A stretch of DNA of 64,000 nucleotides from Shinisaurus crocodilurus (lineage: Eukaryota > Chordata > Lepidosauria > Squamata > Shinisauridae): the NCBI GenBank assembly GCA_021292165.1, contig CM037877.1:213404716-213468715 (forward strand), given 5' to 3'. Positions 55,017 through 64,000 of this stretch are shown one piece after another. The notes beneath the pieces were generated by a model that saw only the letters and a list, made by a program, of their open reading frames with translations, made no database searches and had not been told where the DNA came from. A program made the translations under genes and the position numbers. Each line of letters opens with the position of its first letter. The first letter of the stretch is position 1.

Positions 55017-55805
55017 TGAATTGTATTAGGATATTATTGTGAAGAACCTTGTCTAGGGAAAAGCTACGTAGTAGTACAGTAGCAGCTTTGAGGTGCTGAA
55101 ATTACACAGTACAAAACCTTGCATTGTATCTTGCCTCCTGAAAGGAGTGCTCCTGTTCAGAAATCCCACCAGCCATTCCCTCCAACTGGGCATTCCACTT
55201 CCCCCCACCACTTGTTAGGGGTTCTGTTTTCTTTTTCAACTGTTGTTGCTTTATATTGCATGGTCACTCAACATGTACAGTCATCATTGGCCTGTATTTG
55301 GGGGGATTTGCCCTCTAAGGAAAAATCATAAAGCCTGGTAAGAGCTCTACCTGGGAAGGCCTTATCTGCCAGGAGCCCAGGACTTGGCACTGGGTGGTGG
55401 TGCCCCAGCGACAGTAACCCCAAAGGGGAGTTGCCACTTTGCGGGAAGATGCTTCAGAGGGACACAAAGGCAAGGGCCACCCCTCTGACATCAGGTTGAC
55501 TGCCCTCTGTGGTTTTGTTGTGCGGGGTTGGCTTCCCCTTTTTGGACCTGATTATGTGCCTGGGACAGAGGATATGGAATCAAGTGGGGGGACCTGAGGG
55601 ACACCCAATTTGTGTGGTTATGGGTAGAAGGAGTGCACAACCTTAATTGCAGAGTAAGCAAAGTTCTGTTCTTGAGCAAATCAGGCAGTCAGAATAATTT
55701 TAACTTAACTCTGTATGGACTTTTCTGAATCTTGAGTGTTGAAAGAAGATATTAATGCAGTAGTAGCCAGCATCTCAACATCAGCACCTGTCTCTTGTTA
55801 CACAG

Positions 55806-55871
55806 GCCCACCCACAAGGCCACCCATAAGGCCACCCACAAGGCCAACCACTGACGCAACAGAAGAAACTG
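55806..55871 (+). CDS. Exon: Pro/Thr-rich stalk (STP B, copy 2)
   Basis: This is the duplicate of the exon at 49104-49169: same 66-bp length, same acceptor and donor context (tgttacacag / gtaaac), same phase. I see only two base differences, one of which changes the first repeat from PPIR to PPTR; the other (gat to gac) is silent. The intact frame and splice sites in both copies are compatible with use of both, which would lengthen the stalk by 22 residues, or with alternative use. I found no later exon that clearly continues the gene in phase 1. Confidence 0.68.
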
Positions 55872-55999
55872 GTAAACAATTGCTTTTAACTCTTGTGGGG
55901 GGTTGCATTTCTTTATTATAAAATTTCTATACTGCCCTTCAATAGAAATTCCCAGGCAGTTTAAAACTCTCCTTTTATGGAGAGTTTAGTCTTGGTGTG

Positions 56000-56716
56000 T
56001 TTCAAGGTTCCACCTTTACCAGGACACCTTGATCAGCTCCTTAAAGATATCTGCCTCTTTAAGAGCCCCTCCTGTATCAGGATGCCTATTCTCTGCCTTT
56101 TACCTTCTCTTCCCAGTAACGTGGGATTAGGCCTTAGGCATGGTGCAAAAGACACTCCAACAACTTGATGTTAACGATAACTGTTTACTTTAGTAGATTT
56201 TGGTATATTAGATTCACAATAACTTAAGGTAATTACACAAATAGAGCTGTATACTTTAAAAAAGCAGGTATAATAGAAATAAAAGAAATAATAACACAGT
56301 TCTCTCTAACCTAGGTACTCTTTCACCTGTAACCTTAATAGAGATTCCTTCTCAGCCTAGCCCTGGCTGTTCTGCATTCTTCAGTGATATTCAGACTCTG
56401 CTTCTCTGTCTGCTCCCTGCGTCTTGGTGCCTGCAGAACCTCTCCTCCACAGCTTCTCTCTCTATTTCGCGCTTTCCACACCTCTTTCTCTTTATATACC
56501 TTCCCACAGAACTAGAGCATTACAATCATGTGACCTAAAACTTGGGAAATGAAACTTAACTCCATTAGGGGGAAAAGGAGACTTCTCTCAATGAAAAGGA
56601 AACTTTAACTCCATGAGGGGAAAATGAAACTCATGAATGCCCCCCTCACATCAGGAGATGTTTGGGCCTACAGGCTTCAACCCAACTCAAGCCTGTGTAG
56701 GCCTCAATCCTTCACA
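56000..56716. mobile_element. Solo LTR inserted in duplication copy 2
   Basis: Begins tttcaaggttcc and ends cttcaca; flanked by gtgtg at 55995-55999 and 56717-56721. Copy 1 has the uninterrupted cttggtgtgttaaagc at 49287-49302. The ends match the solo LTR at 37207-38004 except that the first TG is now TT. Confidence 0.75.
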
Positions 56717-57170
56717 GTGTGTTAAAGCTTAACATGCATAGTTGCACTATGAACATATATATGAACAGATAGATTGCCTTATACCAATCTAGACTGTTGG
56801 CCAATCTAGCGTAGCAAGGTCAACCCTGTCAGCATCTTTCCAAGTCTTGAGCAAGGTTTTTCTGATCCCTGATAAGTTCCTTTAATTGGGATACTTTGAT
56901 GAGCATAAAAAATGGCATTCATGCTGCAGGTTCTCTTGCTGATATGTAGGCTGCTTACCAGATATCAAAGTTGAAACATTACTGCAGGCAAGAAATCAAT
57001 ATAACATTTATAGAATTGAGAAAGGTGGTAGATGAAACTGAGAGTCACCAGGGAAAAGATGCATTGTAAGACATGGGAACCAAGGATGAACATATGGAGG
57101 CCCTGATAAAATGAGAGCCCAAGGAATTGACTTGGTCAAGAAGACTCTCACAGATGACTCAAGAGAAGGA

Positions 57171-57357
57171 GGGGCTGTGGCTCAATGGAAGAGCACATGC
57201 TTTGCATGCAGAAGGTTCCAGGTTCAATCCCCGGCATCTCCAGGAAGGGTTAGGAAAGAATCCTGCCTGAAACCCTGGAGAGCCATAGCCAGTGTTGACA
57301 GTATGAGGCTACATGAACCAATGATCTGATTCAGTATAAGGCACCTTCCTATGTTCC
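57171..57357 (+). mobile_element. tRNA-Ala-derived SINE (copy 2)
   Basis: Paralogue of 54831-55016 produced by the segmental duplication, not an independent insertion; the flanking sequence is shared on both sides. Confidence 0.82.
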
Positions 57358-57684
57358 TAATTGTATTAGGATATTATTGTGAAGAACCTTGTCTAGGGAA
57401 AAGCTACGTAGTAGTACAGTAGCAGCTTTGAGGTGCTGAAATTACACAGCACAAAACCTTGCATTGTATCTTGCCTCCTGAAAGGAGTGCTCCTGTTCAG
57501 AAATCCCACCAGCCATTCCCTCCAACTGGGCATTCCACTTCCCCCCCACCACTTGTTAGGGGTTGTTTTCTTTTTCAACTGTTGTTGCTCTGTATTGCAT
57601 GGTCACGCAACATGTACAGTCATCATTGGCCTGTATTTGGCCTGTATTTGGGGGGATTTGCCCTCTAAGGAAAAATCATAAAGA

Positions 57685-58449
57685 TCTTTTGTTCTTCTGC
57701 AAACTTCAGGGTTCTCCTGAGTATGATGAGAGGTCCCTCTTATTTCACATCGGCCCCTCCCTCGCTACAATCTTGGTGACACTCAACCTTCTGAGTTTGC
57801 TACTAGAAGTGATGAGAGCAAAGAGACTAGTACAGATCCAAGGACAGTGCTAAGGGAAACTGATGTAAATAATGTAATGTAAGTGGAGCGGCCACTGCAC
57901 AGACAACTGTTGTAGGAAGATAGTTTCTTTAAAAGCATTAGGGAGAAGTGGCAACATTTGTTTTGATGTGTGAATAATGTGTGTATGTTCTCTTGGCATC
58001 ACCATTTTCCTTCTGTGAAACAGTTGTGCTTTGTGGGAGCAAATATGTGGTGTAGCATCAGGGTAGATTGATACAAATCAAGGTGATTTAAATCACTTAT
58101 TTAAATTAGCAAGAAAAATGGTCAATTTAAGTAACTGAGTTACATTAAATTTCCTATTGAAATTTTTCATATATTTACTGAACAATGGTGCAAACCTGAT
58201 AATTAAGGGCACAATCCAATTGGGATGCCCGTAGCCCTCTGAACTCAGGATTACAGCAATCCTATGGAGGGTGGGAGGAGCACGGAGGTGAAGGTCGCCT
58301 CCACACTCCTCCCACCACACAAAAGACAAAACGCTTAGACTGCCGATTTCAGCCATCTAGCTGAGGCACCTCAAAGCAGGATGGAAGGAGACTGAGGCGC
58401 CGCAAGGATACCTTGCATCTTAGCGGCGCCTGTCTCCTGTCCTCCCTGC
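57685..58449. other. Sequence after the duplication; one weak exon candidate and an old repeat
   Basis: At 57710-57853 a frame after an acceptor-like cttcag encodes a hydrophobic stretch and a basic end (see findings). From about 58205 to 58449 there is a repeat related to that at 1440-1600. Nothing else is supported. Confidence 0.4.
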
Positions 58450-61121
58450 CCCCCAGAACGCCCACTCAATCCCTTCTCTGAGAGATATCTGCACAGAGAT
58501 ACAGGAAGAGGAGCTTGGCAGCCCCATTGAGAGCATCTGGGTTAAAATAAAGGGGGCAAAGAATAAAACGAACATGGCGGTTGGAGTCTACTACCGACCA
58601 CCCAATCAAGGAGAAGACGAGGATGGAACTTTTGAAAAGCAAATTGCCATTGTTTCAAGGAGGCACGATGTGGTAGTAATGGGTGACTTCAATTTCCCTG
58701 ATATCTGTTGGGAGACTTATTCAGCCAAACATGGCCCCTCCAAGAAATTCCTGAGCTGTGCTGCTGATAACTTCCTCCTACAGAAAGTGGAGGAAGGAAC
58801 TAGAGGATCGGCTACCCTTGACCTGATTCTAACCAACAGAGACAAGTTAGTGGATAAAGTGGCAGTTTCGTGAACTCTGGGGGAAAGTGACCATGTTATA
58901 CTTGAGTTCTTGATTCTAACGGAAGCAAAAGCTGAGTGTAGCCAAACACGTACCCTGGATTTTAGGAAAGCCAATTTTAACAAACTCAGAACAATGATTA
59001 GTAAGATCCCATGGCAAGCGACTCTCACAAGAAAGGGAGCCCAGGAGGGGTGGGAGTTTTTAAAAAAGGAAATTTTAAAGGCACAATTGCAAACAATTCC
59101 CAAAAGGAAAAAAGGCAGAGGGCAACAGAAGAAGCCAATGTGGCTTCACAATAAACTCAAAGATGACCTGAAAACAAAAAAGGACACGTATAGGAAGTGG
59201 AAGGAAGGACAGGCTACAGGGGAAGAGTACAGGCAGGTAGCACAGAACTGCAGGAATAGTGTCAGGAAGGCTAAAGCTGAGAATGAGCTAAGGTTAGCGA
59301 GGAATGCTAAAAGCAACAAAAAAGCTTTCTTCAGATACATGCACAGTAAAAGACAGAAGAAAGAACTGGTGGTTCAACTACGCAATGAGGATGGCAAATT
59401 GATAACAGAAGACAAAGAAAGGGTAGAAGTGTTCAATTCCTACTTCAGCTCGGTCTTCTCCCAAAAGAGGGTCTATGACCCCCCTGGCAAACCTGAAGTG
59501 CAGACTGAAGGGGCAGGATTGCAGCTTGAGATTGATAGGCAAATGGTCAAGGAGCACCTGATTACTCTGAATGAGTTTAAATCTCCAGGGCCTGATGAGC
59601 TGCATCCTAGAGTAATAAAGGAACTGGCAGAAGAACTCTCAGAACCACTGACTATTATCTTTGAGAAATCATGGAGGACAGGTGAAGTGCCAGACGACTG
59701 GAGGAGGGCAAATGTTGTTCCCATCTTCAAAAAGGGCAAGAAGGAGGAACCTGGGAACTATAGGCCAGTCAGTCTGACATCAATCCCCGGGAAGATTTTG
59801 GAGCAGATTATAAAGAAGTCAGTCTGCAAGCACCTTGAAAACAATGCAGTGATTACTAGAAGCCAGCATGGATTTGTCAAGAACAAATCCTGCCAGACTA
59901 ATCTGATCTCATTTTTTGATCGGGTAACCTCCCTTGTGGACTGTGGGAATGCTGTGGACATTATATATCTGGACTTCAGCAAAGCTTTCGACAAAGTGCC
60001 TCATGATATCCTGATTAGTAAGCTAGCTAAGAGTGGGCTAGATGGGACAACTATCAGGTGGATCCACAATTGGCTACAGAATCGGACTCAAAGAGTGCTT
60101 ATCAATGGTTCCTTCTCAAACTGGGGAGAGGTAACGAGCGGGGTACCACAGGGCTCGGTCCTGGGCCCGGTGCTCTTCAACATTTTTATTAATGACTTGG
60201 ATCAGGAGGTACAGGGAATGCTTATCAAATTTGCAGATGACACAAAGTTGGGTGGAACAGCTAATACTCTGGAAGACAGAAACAAAATTCAAAGTGACCT
60301 CGATAGGCTGGAGCGCTGGGCCGAAAACAACAGAATGAAATTGAATAGGGATAAATGCCAAGTGCTGCACCTAGGGAGAGGAAACCAAATGCAGAGTTAC
60401 AGAATGGGGGACACTTGGCTCAACAATACTACAAGTGAGAAGGATCTTGGAATTGTGGTAGATCACAAACTGAATATGAGCCAGCAATGCGATGTGGCTG
60501 CAAAGAAGGCAAATGCAATTTTGGGCTATATTAATAGAAGTATAGCTTCCAAATCGCGGGAAGTGATAATTCCCCTTTACTCGGCACTGGTTAGGCCTCA
60601 TCTTGAGTACTGCGTCCAGTTCTGGGCACCTCACTTTAAGAAGGACATAGACAAACTGGAGAGGGTTCAGAGGAGGGCAACAAGGATGATAAAGGGACTG
60701 GAAACAAGGCCCTATGAGGAGAGACTGAAAGAACTGGGCATGTTTAGCCTTCAGAAGAGGAGACTGAGGGGAGATATGATTGCACTCTTCCAGTATTTGA
60801 AGGGATGTCACACAGAGGAGGGCCAGGATCTCTTCTCGATCATCCCAGTTTGCAGGACACGGAATAATGGGCTCAAGTTACAGGAACCTAGATTCCACCT
60901 AAACATCAGGAAAAATTTCCTGACTGTCAGAGCAATAAGACAATGGAATCAACTACCTAGGGAGGTGGTGGGCTCTCCCACTCTGGAGGCATTCAAGGTG
61001 CAGCTGGACAGACATCTGTCAGAGATGCTTTGACCTGGATTCCTGCATTGAGCTCCCTAGGGGGTTGGACTCGATGGCCTTGTAGGCCCCTTCCAACTCT
61101 ACTTTTCTATGATTCTATGAT
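58450..61121 (+). mobile_element. CR1 LINE, 5'-truncated, nearly open ORF2
   Basis: Includes the C-terminal part of the endonuclease ([30 protein letters not shown]), the full RT region and the typical CR1 3' end (ggttggactcgatggccttg, then repeats of attctatg). The 3' end has an extra tccctagg compared with the copy at 49865. It is inserted in an older repeat whose parts lie before 58449 and after 61190. Confidence 0.92.
58574..61033 (+). pseudogene. CR1 ORF2 (endonuclease C-terminus and reverse transcriptase), one stop
   Basis: One frame runs from the endonuclease remnant to the normal end, broken only by TGA at 58871-58873. Downstream, 707 codons from 58910 are open. Family motifs: FKSPGPDELHPRVIKEL, ANVVPIFKKG, NYRPVSLTSIPGKILE, IIYLDFSKAFDKVPHD, SGVPQGSVLGPVLFNIFIND and the catalytic FADDTKLGG near residue 441 of the 707. 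The C-terminal domain ends in DRHLSEML. Because the 5' end is missing it cannot be a complete element. Confidence 0.9.
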
Positions 61122-64000
61122 TCTCCAAGGTCGCATTTGTGGCCTCAGATACACCGCAACATGGTTCTTTCCATACCAGATGCAGGGGGGAAGGGCGCTC
61201 TGACCTCGGAGACCCAACTACAAGGTTGGAGCAATTTTCCGACCACATAGCTGCATCGACATCTAGAAAATCCTATGGACATCTAGATGCTGTCTAGTGG
61301 CCATAGGATTGTGCTGCTTGTCATGTTAACTTACAACTAAACAGAGTATTATTTACACTGTTTCATTCTTATAAGGAGGCTTTGCATCTCTTTGTCTTAC
61401 TGCATATATTTTGAATTCTTTTCTTTTTACCTACAGATGGGATGTCTTTAACATATACCCATATAGGGTCTTTCTTATGACCAGCACCCATGACAACTCA
61501 AGGATAATAGCCCAATCCTATGCATCTCTTCTCATAAATAAGTTCCATTGAGTTCAATGGGGCTTGGTCTCAGGTACGTTGGTATAGGATTGCAGCCTTA
61601 ATATAAGAATACAGAAAGATGCACATTCAACCATTTTGTCATCTATTTTTTTTCTTCCTAGTGTTGTTCCATTCTGCTTCACTCTGTCTTGGCCCAGCCT
61701 TGTCCTCACAAAAAACAAGAAGCAGCAAACAAAAACAAAATGCTCATGATCAGTAGGTCAATGCAAGATTTGATAGTTACTGGGCTGAAAAAAATCCAAT
61801 TTAATTTTGTTTAAATGCATTTTTTTTTAAAGTATCAGTTTTTATCCACCCTGCTATATTGTCTTTCGGTCTTAAGTAACTCCTCTGCCTTGCTTTGCCC
61901 AACACCAACACCACATAAGCATGGAGCAACAATCACAGCTAGCCTGTGTCTTTGAATATATGACTTTAGTCAGAAAAACTAAAAGCCCAGACAGAACTTT
62001 CAAGAAGCAAGGCTAGACAGAGCCATTTTCATGACATGAAAAACTGAAATTAATGACTGTGTTTGATTGGTAGGTAACTTCATTTTTATGAAACTGTAAG
62101 TGTAAAAAGCCCAGACAGAACTTTCAAGAAGCAAGGCTAGACAGAGCCATTTTCATGACATGAAAAACTGAAATTAATGACTGTGTTTGATTGGTAGGTA
62201 ACTTCATTTTTATGAAACTGTAAGTGTAGGTTTAGCATGTTTATAATTATATCAAATTATAACTTTGTTATTTTTTAAGTTACAGGGAAATTTAGTATTT
62301 TATTATGTTTTTTTAAAAAAATATCAAAACGATCAATTTAAATTAAAAATCTAACTTAAATTTAAAAATCCATTTAAAAAACATTAAAAATCATTGGGTT
62401 TTTTTTTATCAGCCTTGTTTGGTGTTCGGGGCTGATACCCTGGCTCTGTCTTGTCTTCAGTTTTTTGGACAAGTCCTTGTCCTGAGTGACTAGTTAGGCC
62501 AGCTCCCCCCACCACCACCTTTTTGGACCCATTTGAACATTTGAGAATTTGAGAAAATGCTATGGGCACCACTACAAAATGGCTCCCACAGAGGATGTGG
62601 CTAGTCACATAATGGCTGTCATAGGGCCTGGCTAGTCAAAGGACAAGTAATTCACTCAAGAAACTGAGTACAAGAAGAGCAAGGGTCTGAACTCTAAAGT
62701 CAATTGATATGTTTGACCCACAAAAGCACAACAGAATACCAGTTTCACAGAAATCAAACTAGTGAGGCTGAGAGACAATTAATCTTTCATCATCCATCAA
62801 CCCCCTTCCATCCCCCTCTCTCACACATGCACACACACACCAACTCCTGCCCACATCTCTCCCACCCCTCCTTCTTTTCCAAAGTTACAATCCTATGCAT
62901 GCTTACACGGAATTCAGTGGGACTTCTGAGTAGGCCTACATAGGATTGCTCTTTTCATCAGATCCGAACACCTTTCCCTGGCCCAAAAAGAAAGGAAAAT
63001 GCCCACAGCCCCAAAAGGAAAGAAAAAGTTGTTTCTACCTTGAACCCAGGCTCAGCCACTCTGTTCCCCACCTGATGCTCCTACCTCCTCTGATATCACA
63101 CTCCCAGCCAAGAACGGTGGTGTGTGTGTGTGTGTGTGAAGAGCGAGAGATGGGGCCGGGAAGAGAGAGAAAAAGAGGAAGACTAGGGGCTAGAAAGGAG
63201 AGAAAGAGGAAGTCTAGGGACTGGGAAGGGAAAGAAATAGTGAGCTAAAGGAATTCAGGGGGAGGCTATAGGCTGGGAGTAGAGAGAAAGAGAGAACACA
63301 AAGGAGAAAGCTCTGTGTGGGTGGAAGAAGATTGGGCAGGCCACAAAGCAACTCTTTCCTTCTCTTCCTGATCAGCTGCAGGTTCAGGAACAGGAAGGAG
63401 AACCTTGCACCCTCACATTTTTCAACATGCTTTTAAAAACAAATTTTTTGGGGGGGGATAGGGAGTGGAAAGCTTCATGGGTGCTCTTGGGACCCCTCAT
63501 AGCAGCCATTTTATGGTTTTAACAGTTTCTCAAACTTCAAAATGTGCCCATGGGCCCCAAAAGGAAAGGAGCCCCTCTCCTAGTGCTTGCTTGGAAACAC
63601 AAATACCTGTTTGCTGCTTGGTCAAATGAAACCCAGCTCTCTGCTGTCGGTAGATGGATTTATAGCCCAAGAATTTCCCCTTGAACTGCTTCAACAGAAA
63701 AAAAAAGCTACTTCAGTTTGGATTTTTCTTCTATTTGAATTATTTTCTGGTTCATTTTTCCTTTTTTTTAACCTTGGGGGGGGTCTATTGTAGACTGTAG
63801 AGCTGGGGTGGGGAACGTGTGTCACTCCAGATGTTGTTGGACTACTTACTCCCAACAACCCAAGCCAGCATGAATGATGGAGAGGGAAGATGGGAGTTGC
63901 AGTCCACTAACTTCTGGAGAGCCAACCATTCCCCCTCCCTGCAGCAGAGGGTCCTCTAGTTCTGTCCAGCTTTGTTTTTTAATTTCTGAAACACATAGAA
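61122..64000. other. 3' end of window: old repeats, no gene recognised
   Basis: Positions 61190-61320 hold the right part of the repeat split by CR1. At 61510-61600 and 62887-62950 there are short repeats with caatcctatgcat / ataggattg ends, typical MITE-like debris. A CA microsatellite is at about 62820, a GT run at about 63120-63138, and a palindromic MITE remnant at 63800-63930. A pyrimidine-rich acceptor-like site ends at 61436, but the frame after it closes within 15 codons. Confidence 0.5.
61981..62228. repeat. 124-bp tandem duplication
   Basis: aaaagcccagacagaacttt starts at 61981 and again at 62105; the two copies are nearly identical through gaaactgtaagtgta. Confidence 0.85.

Larger units (their letters stand above)
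48654..55334. repeat. Tandem segmental duplication, copy 1 (split by LTR element)
   Basis: The unit is 48654-49328 plus 54410-55334, about 1.6 kb without the inserted LTR element. It starts acctgggaaggcctt and ends gaaaaatcataaag. It carries the Pro/Thr-rich exon and a tRNA-Ala-derived SINE in the same order as copy 2 at 55350-57684. Matching is high across exon and intron, so this is a recent duplication of DNA. Confidence 0.88.
1082..55871 (+). other. Host gene body: membrane regulator-of-complement gene, CD46/C4BPA-like (partial)
   Basis: Eight exons can be read in order: SCR1, SCR2 in two halves, SCR3, SCR4 and three short Thr/Pro-rich exons. Family knowledge: SCR modules of this group bind C3b/C4b and serve as cofactors or decay accelerators, and a Ser/Thr/Pro stalk after the SCRs marks membrane forms such as CD46 and CD55. 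The split of SCR2 (not SCR3) fits CD46 and C4BPA better than CD55, and SCR3 and SCR4 resemble those of C4BPA and CD46. A stalk favours a CD46-like membrane protein over secreted C4BP. Introns are 4.1, 21.8, 3.2, 9.7, 0.5, 7.9 and 6.6 kb. Signal-peptide, transmembrane and tail exons are not identified, so membrane anchoring is inferred. Orthology to CD46 versus the avian-type membrane regulator is unresolved. Confidence 0.8.
55350..57684. repeat. Tandem segmental duplication, copy 2
   Basis: Starts acctgggaaggcctt 15 bp after the end of copy 1 and ends gaaaaatcataaag. Contains the second Pro/Thr-rich exon, a solo LTR insertion (56000-56716) not in copy 1, the uninterrupted target of the 49329 element (about 56746-56760), and a SINE at 57171. 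A 14-bp local duplication (ggcctgtattt) is seen near 57630. Confidence 0.88.

Noticed and set aside
61437..61480. Possible terminal exon after a strong pyrimidine tract
   Set aside because: In phase 1 it gives 14 residues without membrane or tail features before a stop; not enough to call.

Overview
The window is vertebrate nuclear DNA, most likely from a non-avian reptile and probably a squamate. It has spliced exons with GT/AG borders, large repeat-filled introns, CR1 and L2 LINEs, a 5S-rRNA-derived SINE with a CR1 tail, a tRNA-Ala-derived SINE, a DIRS element and endogenous retroviruses. The organism call is an inference from repeat content.

The one host gene I can support runs on the + strand through the whole window. 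It has four complement control protein (SCR/sushi) modules: SCR1 at 1082-1267, SCR2 split over 5382-5478 and 27264-27349, SCR3 at 30584-30781 and SCR4 at 40520-40702. Three 66-bp Thr/Pro-rich exons follow at 41188-41253, 49104-49169 and 55806-55871, the last two being a duplicate pair. All borders are phase 1 except the intron inside SCR2 (phase 2). The layout matches a membrane regulator of complement activation of CD46/MCP type, with SCR sequences close to C4BPA/CD46. The signal-peptide exon lies upstream and no convincing transmembrane exon was found.

The rest is mobile DNA. The 21.8-kb intron that splits SCR2 holds a tandem gammaretrovirus-like provirus, LTR-internal-LTR-internal-LTR (8600-26338), flanked by one 4-bp target duplication. 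Its first pol frame is open for 1271 codons; gag and env carry the same breaks in both copies, and the second pol has gained two more. Other introns hold L2 and other LINE fragments (7477-8215, 31630-35370, 35520-37045, 38705-40275), a solo LTR (37207-38004), a DIRS tyrosine-recombinase element with its internal complementary region (41905-47830), and DNA-transposon derivatives.

The 3' third is a tandem segmental duplication of about 1.6 kb carrying the Thr/Pro exon and a SINE. Copy 1 was later split by a 5.1-kb LTR element without coding capacity (49329-54409), itself carrying a CR1 insertion in its 5' LTR. Copy 2 was hit by a solo LTR (56000-56716). A nearly open CR1 LINE (58450-61121) and old repeats fill the end.

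I see no operon, CRISPR array or clearly new molecular system. The most informative signals are evolutionary: a middle LTR with a recombinant pattern, a retroelement with its exact empty site in the neighbouring duplicate, a GC-rich ETS/CRE-like module shared by three transposons with different ends, and a SINE sharing its 3' tail with a CR1 in the same window. All comparisons were made by eye.
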